DNA of 64,000 nucleotides from Acinetobacter baumannii (GCF_009759685.1 NZ_CP046654.1:1612001-1676000), one strand, 5' to 3'. Shown: positions 39,378-48,701, counted from the first letter of the stretch. A program made the numbers and translations. Notes: a model not told the origin generated them from the sequence alone.

Positions 39378-40213
39378 TGAAAGTATGGATTGATAAATTA
39401 CAGCAATTGCAATGGCAAAAATTAGATCGACTGAGTGTAGTGGTCCTTGCCATTTTAATTTTATGGTTATGCTGGAAACTCGCTTCATTTTTTTGGTTGG
39501 TGATTGCGCCTCCTCAACTGATGCAATTTGATCGGGTAGAACTCGGTTCTCAACAACCACAAATACCAAATATTAGTACTTTTTCACTTTTTAACGAACC
39601 TTCTGCCAATGCGGCTCAAGAAAGCGTGAATTTAGAATTGCAGGGTGTAATGGTCGGCTATCCAAACCGGTTTTCCTCTGCTGTTATTAAAATTGATAAT
39701 ACTGCTGAGCGTTATCGAGTTGGTGAAACCATTGGTTCAACTTCTTACCAATTGGCAGAGGTGTATTGGGATCATGTTGTGTTGAGTCAAGGAAATGGCA
39801 GTACCCGTGAACTTCAGTTCAAAGGTTTGCCAAATGGTTTATATCAACCGATGACTCCGGATGCTTCACAACAAAGTGCTACACCGTCTCAACCTACAGA
39901 GCCTATGAATACGGCCCAACAGGCATTGGGACAAGCGATCCAGCAGATGCAAGGTAACCGAGAGCAATACCTCCGAGATATGGGGGTAAGTGGTAACTCA
40001 GGTGAAGGCTATGAAGTTACAGAACGTACACCGACTGCACTTAGAAATAAGTTAGGTTTAAGACCTGGCGATCGAATTGTCTCTTTGAATGGTCAAACGG
40101 TTGGGCAAGGGCAAACGGATGTGCAATTACTTGAGCAGGCTCGTCGAGCAGGGCAAGTAAAAATAGAAATAAAACGTGGTGATCAAGTGATGACCATACA
40201 ACAAAATTTTTAG
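39377..40213 (+). CDS. gspC: Type II secretion protein C
   Basis: This 278-residue protein has an N-terminal helix (about 25-45), a homology region (75-150: SLFNEPSANAAQES, VIKIDNTAERYRVGETI) that binds the secretin and a C-terminal PDZ domain (200-275: LGLRPGDRIVSLNGQTV). The Gln/Pro/Thr-rich linker at 160-200 is unusually long. It is an inner-membrane clamp between GspD and the cytoplasmic platform and selects substrates. It overlaps gspN by one base; gspD follows 41 bases downstream. Confidence 0.92.
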   Translation: MKVWIDKLQQLQWQKLDRLSVVVLAILILWLCWKLASFFWLVIAPPQLMQFDRVELGSQQPQIPNISTFSLFNEPSANAAQESVNLELQGVMVGYPNRFSSAVIKIDNTAERYRVGETIGSTSYQLAEVYWDHVVLSQGNGSTRELQFKGLPNGLYQPMTPDASQQSATPSQPTEPMNTAQQALGQAIQQMQGNREQYLRDMGVSGNSGEGYEVTERTPTALRNKLGLRPGDRIVSLNGQTVGQGQTDVQLLEQARRAGQVKIEIKRGDQVMTIQQNF

Positions 40214-40254
40214 TGATAACACGTCACCATAAGAGTTAGGAAATATCGCGAGTT

Positions 40255-42525
40255 ATGGCTTTATTGAATCATCAACGTCCACTTTGGGCATTACTTGCAG
40301 CAGCCCCATTGATTGCGACAGTAAGTAGCAGTGCCTATGCCCAAACATGGAAGATCAATTTACGTGATGCTGACTTAACTGCCTTTATTAATGAAGTTGC
40401 AGACATTACAGGAAAGAACTTCGCTGTAGATCCGAGAGTACGTGGTAATGTCACGGTTATTTCTAATAAGCCATTAAATAAAGATGAAGTTTATGACCTA
40501 TTTCTTGGGGTCTTAAATGTAAACGGGGTGGTTGCAATTCCTTCTGGTAATACCATTAAGCTTGTACCGGATAGCAATGTTAAAAACTCGGGAATTCCTT
40601 ATGATTCTAGAAATAGGGTCCGTGGTGATCAAATCGTTACACGTGTGATTTGGCTGGAAAATACTAATCCAAATGACTTAATTCCAGCACTCCGTCCCTT
40701 AATGCCGCAATTTGCACATATGGCGGCAATTGCAGGAACCAATGCACTTATTGTTTCTGATAGAGCTGCGAATATTTATCAACTTGAAAATATTATTCGT
40801 AACTTGGATGGAACTGGGCAAAATGATATTGAAGCGATCACGCTTCAGTCGAGCCAAGCAGAAGAAATTATTACCCAGCTTGAAGCGATGAGCGCAACAG
40901 GTGCATCTAAAGATTTTAGTGGTGCCCGTATTCGTATTATTGCTGATAATCGGACAAACCGTATTTTAATAAAAGGTGATCCGCAAACACGTAAACGTAT
41001 TCGTCATATGATTGAGATGCTGGATGTACCTTCGGCAGACCGTTTAGGTGGCTTAAAAGTTTTCCGTTTGAAATATGCCAGTGCTAAAAACTTGTCTGAA
41101 ATTTTGCAAGGCTTAGTCACAGGACAGGCAGTATCTTCATCGAATAATAGTAATAATTCATCTAACTCATCGAATCCGATTAATAGTTTAATTGGTAATA
41201 ACCAGAATTCTGGTTCAAATACATCCGGTTCAAGTGGTACCTCAATTTCAACTCCTGCAATTAACCTAAACGGTAATTCGAACAGTAGTAATCAGAACAA
41301 TATCACCAGCTTTAATCAAAACGGTGTGAGTATTATTGCAGATAATGCTCAGAACTCATTGGTAGTTAAAGCTGATCCCCAATTAATGCGTGAAATTGAG
41401 TCTGCAATTCAGCAACTTGACGTTCGCCGTCAACAAGTACTCATCGAAGCTGCAATTATTGAAGTCTCTGGTAAAGATGCGGATCAGTTGGGGGTGCAAT
41501 GGGCTCTTGGTGATATTAATAGTGGTATAGGCTTGATTAATTTTACAAATGCGGGTTCAAGTTTAGCTTCGCTGGCAGCTGGCTATTTAACAGGAGGAGC
41601 TGCTGGTTTGGGAAGCGCAATTGGTGCTGGTAGCTCAATCGCACTAGGAAAATATAAAGAAGGTGCAGATGGTTCTCGTCAACTTTATGGAGCTCTAATC
41701 CAAGCTTTAAAAGAGAATACAGCTTCTAATTTATTGTCTACTCCTTCTATTGTGACTATGGATAATGAGGAGGCTTATATTGTTGTAGGTCAAAACGTTC
41801 CATTTGTAACAGGTTCGGTTACTACCAATAGTACAGGTATTAATCCCTATACAACTGTGGAGCGTAAAGATGTCGGTGTAACATTAAAAGTCATTCCTCA
41901 TATTGGTGAGAATGGTACAGTTCGCCTTGAAATTGAACAGGAAGTTTCAAATGTTCAAGCAAGTAAAGGACAAGCAGCGGACTTAATTACCAATAAACGT
42001 GCTATTAAAACGGCTGTATTAGCCGAACATGGCCAAACAGTAGTTTTAGGTGGTTTAGTTTCAGATGATGTTGAGTTTAACCGTCAGGGCATTCCTGGTT
42101 TAAGTAGTATTCCTTATTTAGGACGTTTATTCCGCTCAGATACTCGAAGCAATACTAAACGTAACCTTCTCGTTTTTATTCACCCAACAATTGTGGGCGA
42201 TGCAAATGATGTACGCCGTTTATCTCAGCAGCGCTATAATCAACTTTATAGCTTGCAATTGGCTATGGATAAAAATGGCAACTTTGCAAAATTACCTGAG
42301 CAAGTTGATGATATTTATAATCAAAAAATGACCCCACCGAGTATTGCCTCTAAGCCAAAAAATTACCAACAGGTTCCATCAGGTGGTAAAAGTTCGACCA
42401 TAACTACGCCGGTAGCTGTAGAACCTACCGTCCAAAAGCAAACACTACAGTTGCCTGATCCTGAAATTAATCGTACTAAAAATACAGTAACAACAACGAC
42501 ACTGCGTCCAAGCACAGCGCCGTAG
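40255..42525 (+). CDS. gspD: GspD secretin of the type II secretion system
   Basis: This 756-residue protein forms the outer-membrane channel. After the signal peptide (cut near SAYA, about residue 29) come N0-N3 domains (about 30-390), the secretin core and an S-domain-like C-terminal tail (about 655-756). Core motifs VPFVTGSVTTN and VVLGGLVSDD are intact. The N3 domain carries an inserted Asn/Ser/Gly-rich segment near residues 295-350. No pilotin gene is visible here. The 40-base gap to the FHA gene has no terminator. Confidence 0.94.
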   Translation: MALLNHQRPLWALLAAAPLIATVSSSAYAQTWKINLRDADLTAFINEVADITGKNFAVDPRVRGNVTVISNKPLNKDEVYDLFLGVLNVNGVVAIPSGNTIKLVPDSNVKNSGIPYDSRNRVRGDQIVTRVIWLENTNPNDLIPALRPLMPQFAHMAAIAGTNALIVSDRAANIYQLENIIRNLDGTGQNDIEAITLQSSQAEEIITQLEAMSATGASKDFSGARIRIIADNRTNRILIKGDPQTRKRIRHMIEMLDVPSADRLGGLKVFRLKYASAKNLSEILQGLVTGQAVSSSNNSNNSSNSSNPINSLIGNNQNSGSNTSGSSGTSISTPAINLNGNSNSSNQNNITSFNQNGVSIIADNAQNSLVVKADPQLMREIESAIQQLDVRRQQVLIEAAIIEVSGKDADQLGVQWALGDINSGIGLINFTNAGSSLASLAAGYLTGGAAGLGSAIGAGSSIALGKYKEGADGSRQLYGALIQALKENTASNLLSTPSIVTMDNEEAYIVVGQNVPFVTGSVTTNSTGINPYTTVERKDVGVTLKVIPHIGENGTVRLEIEQEVSNVQASKGQAADLITNKRAIKTAVLAEHGQTVVLGGLVSDDVEFNRQGIPGLSSIPYLGRLFRSDTRSNTKRNLLVFIHPTIVGDANDVRRLSQQRYNQLYSLQLAMDKNGNFAKLPEQVDDIYNQKMTPPSIASKPKNYQQVPSGGKSSTITTPVAVEPTVQKQTLQLPDPEINRTKNTVTTTTLRPSTAP

Positions 42526-42565
42526 TAGCATGTTATGATTAATAAAAAATGAATAGGACATAGGC

Positions 42566-43195
42566 ATGACTTGGAAATTACAAGCAATTACTGGTGAATT
42601 TACTGGCCAAGAAATTAATGTTGATCGTGATATGTTGGTGGGACGTCATCAAGATGCTGATTTATTACTACAGGCTGCTGAAATTTCACGTCGCCATGCA
42701 GCATTGCTGTTAAAAGATCAAGCGCTATGGGTGCAAGACCTTAATTCATCGAATGGTACGTTTGTAAACGATATTCGTATTGAGCAAGAAAAACAGTTGC
42801 ATGATGGTGATATTGTTCAATTCGCAAGTTTAAAATTTTCAGTTTTCGCCCCTGCACAAGAAAATACTGATTTACCTGAAATTGAGGTGGAGCCAGTACA
42901 AACTGCACCGATACAAGATTTAAGCGATCAAGGTATGCCAAGTATTGCGGAGCGTGCAGCAGAAACTGAAGTGAGTCGTGATGGAATGCCTCAGCGAGTT
43001 TCTGTGCCAAAACCCGCACCGATTCCTGAAGGGGTGGATATTCATGCTCAGCCAGAACAAACTCCTGTTGCTATTGAGGAGCCAGTTTCTCGGGTTACTG
43101 AAGAGAAAGAGCAGCAAAAGAATGCATCTATTGGTCTAGTGACCATTATTATTTTAGTGATTTTAGCTGTATTGGCGTGGTTATTCTTTAAATAA
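42566..43195 (+). CDS. FHA-domain protein with C-terminal membrane helix
   Basis: This 209-residue protein has an FHA domain at about 1-95 (GRHQDADLLL, ISRRHAALLL, LNSSNGTFVND), which binds phosphothreonine. A Pro/Gln/Glu-rich linker follows (about 100-180) and then a single membrane helix at the end (about 188-207), so it is tail-anchored with the FHA domain in the cytoplasm. No Ser/Thr kinase is in the window, so the phospho-partner is unknown. It follows gspD by 40 bases. It ends at its own terminator, so it can be read as the last gene of the gsp unit. Confidence 0.85.
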   Translation: MTWKLQAITGEFTGQEINVDRDMLVGRHQDADLLLQAAEISRRHAALLLKDQALWVQDLNSSNGTFVNDIRIEQEKQLHDGDIVQFASLKFSVFAPAQENTDLPEIEVEPVQTAPIQDLSDQGMPSIAERAAETEVSRDGMPQRVSVPKPAPIPEGVDIHAQPEQTPVAIEEPVSRVTEEKEQQKNASIGLVTIIILVILAVLAWLFFK

Positions 43196-43216
43196 TTCGT
43201 TGGTGCTTTTACAATC

Positions 43217-43242
43217 AAGGCATGCTAAACGCATGCCTTTTT
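43217..43242 (+). terminator. Terminator after the FHA gene
   Basis: AAGGCATGC (43217-43225) pairs with GCATGCCTT (43231-43239) around TAAAC, followed by T residues. It marks the end of the gsp-FHA unit. Confidence 0.82.
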
Positions 43243-43260
43243 AATTTTGAGTAGAAGAAA

Positions 43261-43929
43261 ATGTCTGTTGCACAACTAAGTAAGCGCGATTTAATTTTAT
43301 TTGATCTAGATGGAACGTTGGTTGACTCCGCTGCCGATTTATATCGGTCTATGAACTTAAGTCTGCAATCACTCAGTTGGCCATTGGTAACAGAAGCACA
43401 AATACGGGAATGGGTAGGTAAAGGGGCTTCAAAACTTTGTGAAAGTGTTCTGCTTCATATATTTGGAAAATTAGATGTTGAACAACATGAAGTTTTATTA
43501 CAGAAATTTGTAGAGGTATATGGTGCGGAGCTGTGTGTGAATACTCAAATTTACCCAGGCGTACCTGAGTTTTTAAAACATTGCCAAACTTTGAATATTA
43601 AAATGGCATGTGTGACTAATAAGCCTGTCAAACTTGCTCAAGGGTTACTGGATGCGCTAGAGCTTTCTTCTTATTTTCAAGTTGTACTTGGAGGAGATAG
43701 CTTACCTGAAAGAAAGCCGCACCCACTACCATTATTGCATTGCATGGAAAGCCTAAAAATATCTGCTTCACAATCATTAATGATTGGCGACTCAAGTAAT
43801 GATATTGAAGCTGCACGCCGTGCTGGAATTGATTGTATTGTGGTTAGCTATGGCTATAATCATGGAGAGAATATCTATGATTGCCAACCTCAGCAAGTTG
43901 TTGATAGTCTTGCTGAGTTAATTGTCTAA
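43261..43929 (+). CDS. gph: Phosphoglycolate phosphatase (HAD family)
   Basis: This 222-residue HAD hydrolase has the four motifs: DLDGTLVDS (motif I, about residue 14), TNKP (motif II), the Lys in ERKPHPLP (motif III) and GDSSNDIEAARRAG (motif IV). It removes phosphoglycolate left by DNA repair. The DLDGTLVDSAADL start and the helical cap fit Gph. In Pseudomonas, gph also lies next to trpE, as here. Its stop overlaps a possible trpE leader ORF. Confidence 0.9.
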   Translation: MSVAQLSKRDLILFDLDGTLVDSAADLYRSMNLSLQSLSWPLVTEAQIREWVGKGASKLCESVLLHIFGKLDVEQHEVLLQKFVEVYGAELCVNTQIYPGVPEFLKHCQTLNIKMACVTNKPVKLAQGLLDALELSSYFQVVLGGDSLPERKPHPLPLLHCMESLKISASQSLMIGDSSNDIEAARRAGIDCIVVSYGYNHGENIYDCQPQQVVDSLAELIV

Positions 43930-43949
43930 TGAAGAAAATGGAGATAAGA

Positions 43950-43985
43950 ATGAATAAGCGTATGGTTTTTCGATGGCGTGTCTAA
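43950..43985 (+). CDS. Candidate leader peptide of trpE
   Basis: A short frame (MNKRMVFRWRV, 11 residues, one Trp codon TGG at 43974) starts six bases after a GGAG Shine-Dalgarno. It lies about 50 bases before trpE. Bases 43961-43973 can pair with 44013-44024 with a two-base bulge, closing a large loop that includes the stop and lying just before the trpE Shine-Dalgarno. No T-run follows, so a transcription attenuator is not obvious; translational control of trpE would be the more likely mechanism. An ATG at 43929, overlapping the gph stop, is in the same frame. Confidence 0.35.
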   Translation: MNKRMVFRWRV

Positions 43986-44037
43986 ACCGAATCTAGAAAA
44001 ACACACTTTTAAATCGAAACCATATTAGAGAAGATTC

Positions 44038-45531
44038 ATGACTACATTAGCGCAATTCGAGCAACTTAAGGCTGCTGGTTACAATACTATTCCTGTTTAT
44101 CGTCAACGTTTAGCGGATACAGAAACCCCATTATCTGTTTTTGCTCGTTTTAAGGATCAAACACAGGCTTACTTATTTGAGTCTGTTGAAGGGGGTGAAA
44201 ACTGGGCGCGCTACTCTATGATTGGTTTAGGGGAAACAACAGTTTTTTCCTGTAACGCTGGCGTTTTATCTATACAACATGCTAACGGATCAGTAACACA
44301 GCAAAATTGTCTAGACCCATTCCAATATATCCGCGAATTCCAAAAACAATTTAAAGTTCCTACGGCTAAACTCTTACCAGACTTACCAAGTTTTACGGGC
44401 GGCTTGGTGGGTTATTTGGGCTACGATGCTGTCCGCTACATCGAGCCACGTTTAAAGAATGTACCTGCGGCTGATCCGATTACGCTGCCAGATTTATGGT
44501 TGATGCTCTCAAAGACAGTCATTGTTTTTGACAATCTTAAAGATACGCTATTTTTAATTGTGCATGCGGATACAGAGCAGAGTAATGCTTATGAAGACGC
44601 TCAACAAAAATTAGATCAATTAGAACAGTTGTTGGCGACTCCAGTTAGTTTGCAAGCGCGACCACATACGCCTCCGCATTTTGAATCAATTACTGGTAAA
44701 GCAAAATTCTTAGAGACGGTAGAGAAGGTTAAAGAATATATTCGTGCAGGCGATGTGATGCAGGTTGTACCTGGGCAGCGTATGGTTTCTGATTTTGATG
44801 GAGAAGCTTTACAGGTTTACCGTGCATTACGTCATTTAAATCCATCACCTTATCTATTCTTGGTTCAAGGACAAACGATTACTGATAAAAAACCATTTCA
44901 TATTGTTGGTTCATCACCGGAAATTTTATCTCGTTTAGAAAATGGTATTGCTACAGTTCGACCTTTGGCAGGAACTAGACCGCGCGGTAAAACTAAAGAA
45001 GAAGATATAGCATTAGAAAAAGATTTGCTTTCTGATGAAAAAGAGATTGCTGAACATTTAATGCTGATTGATCTTGGGCGAAACGATGTAGGGCGCGTAT
45101 CAAAAATAGGTAAGGTCCAAGTTACGGATCAAATGGTGATCGAGCGCTATTCACATGTCATGCATATTGTTTCAAATGTACAAGGTGAAGTGCGTGATGA
45201 TATCGATGCACTTGATGTATTTAAAGCCACCTTTCCGGCAGGAACGTTATCAGGTGCCCCAAAAATTCGTGCAATGGAAATTATTGATGAAGTAGAGCCT
45301 GTGAAAAGAGGAGTTTTTGGCGGGGCTGTTGGTTATTTGGGATGGCATGGTGAAATGGATATGTCGATTGCAATCCGTACTTGTGTTATCCGTGACAAAA
45401 AGGTGTATGTACAGGCTGGTGCAGGGCTAGTTGCTGACTCAAATCCAGAATCTGAGTGGAATGAAACCCAAATAAAAGCTCGCGCAGTGATCAAAGCGGT
45501 TGAATTATCATCAAACGGATTGATTTTATGA
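44038..45531 (+). CDS. trpE: Anthranilate synthase component I
   Basis: It converts chorismate to anthranilate, first step of tryptophan synthesis, with TrpG supplying ammonia. The 497-residue protein shows the chorismate-binding core (about 225-480) with GDVMQVVPGQR, IVGSSPEIL, RPLAGTRPRG, ERYSHVMHIVSNVQG, TFPAGTLSGAPKIRAME and QAGAGLVADSNPE. An N-terminal LESVEGGENWARYS-type regulatory region (here ESVEGGENWARYSMIG) may bind tryptophan. It is separated from trpG-trpDC, which are not in the window. Confidence 0.95.
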   Translation: MTTLAQFEQLKAAGYNTIPVYRQRLADTETPLSVFARFKDQTQAYLFESVEGGENWARYSMIGLGETTVFSCNAGVLSIQHANGSVTQQNCLDPFQYIREFQKQFKVPTAKLLPDLPSFTGGLVGYLGYDAVRYIEPRLKNVPAADPITLPDLWLMLSKTVIVFDNLKDTLFLIVHADTEQSNAYEDAQQKLDQLEQLLATPVSLQARPHTPPHFESITGKAKFLETVEKVKEYIRAGDVMQVVPGQRMVSDFDGEALQVYRALRHLNPSPYLFLVQGQTITDKKPFHIVGSSPEILSRLENGIATVRPLAGTRPRGKTKEEDIALEKDLLSDEKEIAEHLMLIDLGRNDVGRVSKIGKVQVTDQMVIERYSHVMHIVSNVQGEVRDDIDALDVFKATFPAGTLSGAPKIRAMEIIDEVEPVKRGVFGGAVGYLGWHGEMDMSIAIRTCVIRDKKVYVQAGAGLVADSNPESEWNETQIKARAVIKAVELSSNGLIL

Positions 45532-45537
45532 GTTTTT

Positions 45538-45561
45538 AGCGGTTTTTTTAAAAAAACCGCT
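45538..45561. other. 24-base perfect palindrome after trpE
   Basis: The sequence AGCGG-T7-A7-CCGCT is exactly self-complementary with no loop. It starts 7 bases after the trpE stop. With the A/T tract it could be a terminator for trpE, although the following bases are TTGCAT, not a T-run. Alternatively it is an upstream element of the tRNA promoter, since the -35 box begins on its last base. Confidence 0.5.
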
Positions 45562-45588
45562 TGCATCGTTTGGAAGTTTTGCTAAACT
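45561..45588 (+). promoter_or_regulatory. Candidate promoter of the tRNA-tufB operon
   Basis: TTGCAT (45561-45566) and TAAACT (45583-45588) are 16 bases apart, about 41 bases before the first tRNA. The bases after the -10 (GCACACCG) are G/C-rich, the kind of discriminator seen in stringently controlled stable-RNA promoters. Confidence 0.6.
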
Positions 45589-45629
45589 GCACACCGTTCC
45601 GATACGAAACGTACGAAACACTAAGAAAC

Positions 45630-45705
<76 letters not shown>

Positions 45706-45761
45706 TTTTAAAGTGTTAAGTTAATTGAGTAAAGAACGGCACTGTAGATAAGTGCGATATT

Positions 45762-45845
45762 GGTGAGATTCCCGAGCGGCCAAAGGGGGCAGACTGTAAC
45801 TCTGTTGCGAAAGCTTCGAAGGTTCGAATCCTTCTCTCACCACCA
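45762..45845 (+). tRNA. tyrU: tRNA-Tyr (anticodon GTA)
   Basis: This 84-base gene has acceptor GGTGAGA paired with TCTCACC, discriminator A, encoded CCA, and a long variable arm as expected for class II tRNA. The anticodon loop gives GTA. Confidence 0.97.
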
Positions 45846-45882
45846 TCTCTAAACTTCGAGTGAAGTGGTTATTACCAACGTT

Positions 45883-45958
45883 GCGGGAGTAGCTCAGTTG
45901 GTAGAGCGGCAGCCTTCCAAGCTGCATGTCGCGAGTTCGATCCTCGTCTCCCGCTCCA
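45883..45958 (+). tRNA. glyT: tRNA-Gly (anticodon TCC)
   Basis: This 76-base cloverleaf has acceptor GCGGGAG paired with CTCCCGC, discriminator T and encoded CCA. The anticodon arm CAGCC-TTCCAAG presents TCC. Confidence 0.97.
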
Positions 45959-45971
45959 TCGAAGGATAGTC

Positions 45972-46046
<75 letters not shown>

Positions 46047-46209
46047 GATATTAAAGTTTAATGTGGATTTCCACAAAGTTTTCAAAAAGCAGGCTATATA
46101 GTCTGCTTTTCAAGTATTAGGTGTCTAGTTTTTTTTAGGCGATATGTCGATAAACTGAGTTAGCTCAGCGCCATTTGTAGGTGGTTCGACGTAAACGAGG
46201 AAGATCATC

Positions 46210-47400
46210 ATGGCTAAAGCCAAGTTTGAACGTAATAAACCACACGTAAACGTGGGTACAATCGGTCACGTTGACCATGGTAAAACAACTTTAACTGCTG
46301 CGATTGCAACAATTTGTGCAAAAACTTACGGCGGTGAAGCGAAAGATTACTCACAAATCGACTCAGCACCTGAAGAAAAAGCACGTGGTATTACAATTAA
46401 TACATCACACGTAGAATACGATTCTCCAACTCGTCACTACGCACACGTTGACTGCCCAGGCCACGCCGACTACGTTAAAAACATGATCACTGGTGCTGCT
46501 CAGATGGACGGCGCGATCCTTGTATGTGCTGCAACTGACGGTCCAATGCCACAAACTCGTGAGCACATCCTTCTTTCTCGTCAGGTAGGTGTACCTTACA
46601 TCATCGTATTCTTAAACAAATGCGACCTTGTTGATGACGAAGAATTACTTGAATTAGTAGAAATGGAAGTACGTGAACTTCTTTCTACTTATGACTTCCC
46701 AGGTGATGACACTCCAGTAATCCGTGGTTCAGCTCTTGCAGCGCTTAACGGTGAAGCTGGTCCTTACGGTGAAGAATCAGTTCTTGCTCTTGTAGCAGCA
46801 CTTGACTCTTACATCCCAGAGCCAGAGCGTGCAATCGACAAAGCATTCTTGATGCCAATCGAAGACGTATTCTCAATTTCTGGTCGTGGTACAGTAGTAA
46901 CAGGCCGTGTTGAAGCTGGTATCATCAAAGTTGGTGAAGAAGTAGAGATCGTTGGTATTAAAGATACAGTTAAAACAACTGTAACTGGCGTAGAAATGTT
47001 CCGTAAACTTCTTGACGAAGGCCGTGCAGGTGAGAACTGTGGTATCTTACTTCGTGGTACTAAGCGTGAAGAAGTACAACGTGGTCAAGTACTTGCTAAA
47101 CCAGGTACAATCAAGCCGCACACTAAATTCGACGCAGAAGTATACGTACTTTCTAAAGAAGAAGGTGGTCGTCACACTCCATTCTTAAATGGTTACCGTC
47201 CACAGTTCTACTTCCGTACAACTGACGTAACTGGTGCAATCCAGTTGAAAGAAGGCGTTGAAATGGTAATGCCAGGTGACAACGTTGAAATGTCAGTAGA
47301 ATTAATCCACCCAATCGCAATGGACCCAGGTCTACGTTTTGCAATCCGTGAAGGTGGTCGTACTGTAGGTGCTGGTGTTGTTGCTAAAGTAACTGCATAA
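46210..47400 (+). CDS. tuf: Elongation factor Tu
   Basis: This 396-residue GTPase delivers aminoacyl-tRNA to the ribosome. The G-domain has GHVDHGKT (19-26), DCPGHADY and NKCD, followed by domains II and III. Codon use is markedly biased to C-ending and T-ending major codons, as for the most highly expressed proteins. By synteny it is tufB, co-transcribed with the four tRNAs; a tufA copy is expected in the str operon elsewhere. A hairpin at 47427-47454 lies between it and tRNA-Trp. Confidence 0.97.
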
Positions 47401-47426
47401 GCATAATATAGTGACGAATTACGTCT

Positions 47427-47459
47427 CAAGTTGAGAGCTTTGGCTCTCAACTTGCTTTA
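47427..47459 (+). terminator. Hairpin after tuf (weak terminator or processing site)
   Basis: CAAGTTGAGAG (47427-47437) pairs perfectly with CTCTCAACTTG (47444-47454). Only CTTTAT follows, so it may reduce rather than stop transcription into tRNA-Trp, or mark a cleavage site ahead of it, 6 bases on. Confidence 0.5.
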
Positions 47460-47460
47460 T

Positions 47461-47536
47461 AGGTCAGTAGTTCAATTGGTAGAGCGTCGGTCTCCAAAAC
47501 CGAATGTTGGGGGTTCGAGTCCCTCCTGACCTGCCA
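47461..47536 (+). tRNA. trpT: tRNA-Trp (anticodon CCA)
   Basis: This 76-base cloverleaf has acceptor AGGTCAG paired with CTGACCT, discriminator G and encoded CCA. The anticodon arm CGGTC-TCCAAAA presents CCA. Its position between tuf and secE is common in gammaproteobacteria. Confidence 0.97.
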
Positions 47537-47611
47537 TATTTTGAAATAAAAAGCTTGATGCTGGCTTAGTTGTTCATATAATAAGTCGCGAGTTCTACGA
47601 CGAGTACAAAA

Positions 47612-48052
47612 ATGTCGAATGATAAATCGCGTGACGCATTGAGCGACGCGCCAATTCCTCAAAGAAATAATTCTGCTGAAGTTGTTCGTTCTGGTTCGCC
47701 TTTAGATATCGTTCTATGGGTGATAGCAATTGCATTATTGCTCTCGGCTACCATGGTGAATCAGCATTTACCAGCGTATTGGGCCCCTGCAAATGATGTT
47801 TGGGTGCGCGTTGGGGTAATTTTTGCTTGTATCGTTGTGGCTTTAGGTTTATTATACGCCACCCATCAAGGTAAAGGCTTCGTTCGTTTGCTGAAAGATG
47901 CACGAGTCGAATTGCGTCGAGTAACTTGGCCAACAAAACAAGAAACAGTCACAACATCGTGGCAGGTTCTATTGGTTGTAGTTGTTGCATCATTAGTTTT
48001 ATGGTGTTTTGACTATGGTTTGGGTTGGTTAATTAAGTTGATTATCGGGTAA
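47612..48052 (+). CDS. secE: SecE, preprotein translocase subunit
   Basis: This 146-residue protein has three membrane helices (about 29-46, 60-78, 113-135) and the conserved cytoplasmic segment ELRRVTWPTKQETVTT before the last. It clamps SecY in the translocon. nusG starts 7 bases after the stop, a nearly universal pairing. Confidence 0.95.
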   Translation: MSNDKSRDALSDAPIPQRNNSAEVVRSGSPLDIVLWVIAIALLLSATMVNQHLPAYWAPANDVWVRVGVIFACIVVALGLLYATHQGKGFVRLLKDARVELRRVTWPTKQETVTTSWQVLLVVVVASLVLWCFDYGLGWLIKLIIG

Positions 48053-48059
48053 AAGAGCT

Positions 48060-48593
48060 ATGAAACGTTGGTACATTATTCATGCCTATTCTGGTTATGA
48101 AAAACAAGTGATGCGTTCACTTAAAGAACGAATCCAGCGTAGCGCTGTTGCCGATAGCTTTGGTGATGTCCTTGTTCCTACCGAAGAAGTGGTAGAAATG
48201 AAGGATGGTAAGAAGCGTAAATCTGAGCGTAAATTCTTTCCTGGCTATGTGTTAGTTGAAATGGAAATGAATGACGATACTTGGCACATTGTTAAAGAGT
48301 GTCCAAAAGTATTAGGTTTTATTGGTGGTACACCTGAAAAACCTGCGCCAATCACTCAACGTGAAGCAGATGCGATTCTTGCGCGTGTACGTAATACTGG
48401 TGAAGCCCCACGTCCTAAGACGATGTTTGAGCCAGGTGAAGAATTACTTGTTATTGACGGTCCATTCACAGACTTTAAAGGTGTGGTGGAAGAGGTTCAA
48501 TACGATAAGTCACGTTTAACGTTGACGATTAACGTGTTTAATCGACCAACTCAGGTTGAACTCGAATTTCGCCAAGTCGAAAAAACGATTTAA
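48060..48593 (+). CDS. nusG: NusG, transcription elongation and termination factor
   Basis: This 177-residue protein has an NGN domain (RWYIIHAYSGYEKQV, PGYVLVEMEMND) and a C-terminal KOW domain (about 125-177, EELLVIDGPFTDFKG). It binds RNA polymerase over the cleft and links it to Rho or the ribosome. Length and motifs match E. coli NusG. Between it and rplK (48594-48701) is a small hairpin GCCCGAT/ATCGGGC near 48611-48628, perhaps a weak attenuator. Confidence 0.96.
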   Translation: MKRWYIIHAYSGYEKQVMRSLKERIQRSAVADSFGDVLVPTEEVVEMKDGKKRKSERKFFPGYVLVEMEMNDDTWHIVKECPKVLGFIGGTPEKPAPITQREADAILARVRNTGEAPRPKTMFEPGEELLVIDGPFTDFKGVVEEVQYDKSRLTLTINVFNRPTQVELEFRQVEKTI

Positions 48594-48701
48594 TCTTAAT
48601 TGGTTGAAAAGCGCCCGATTTTATCGGGCATTGTTGTTGTAACAGTATTGTTACGTAGAAATTGGGGAGCCTAACGGCGTTTGTACCCAGAGGTATTTAA
48701 A

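Noticed and set aside
41140..41310. Repeat-like AAT/TCT-rich tract considered as a CRISPR or satellite repeat
   Set aside because: It is in frame in gspD and codes for a low-complexity loop. No regular spacer-repeat structure exists.
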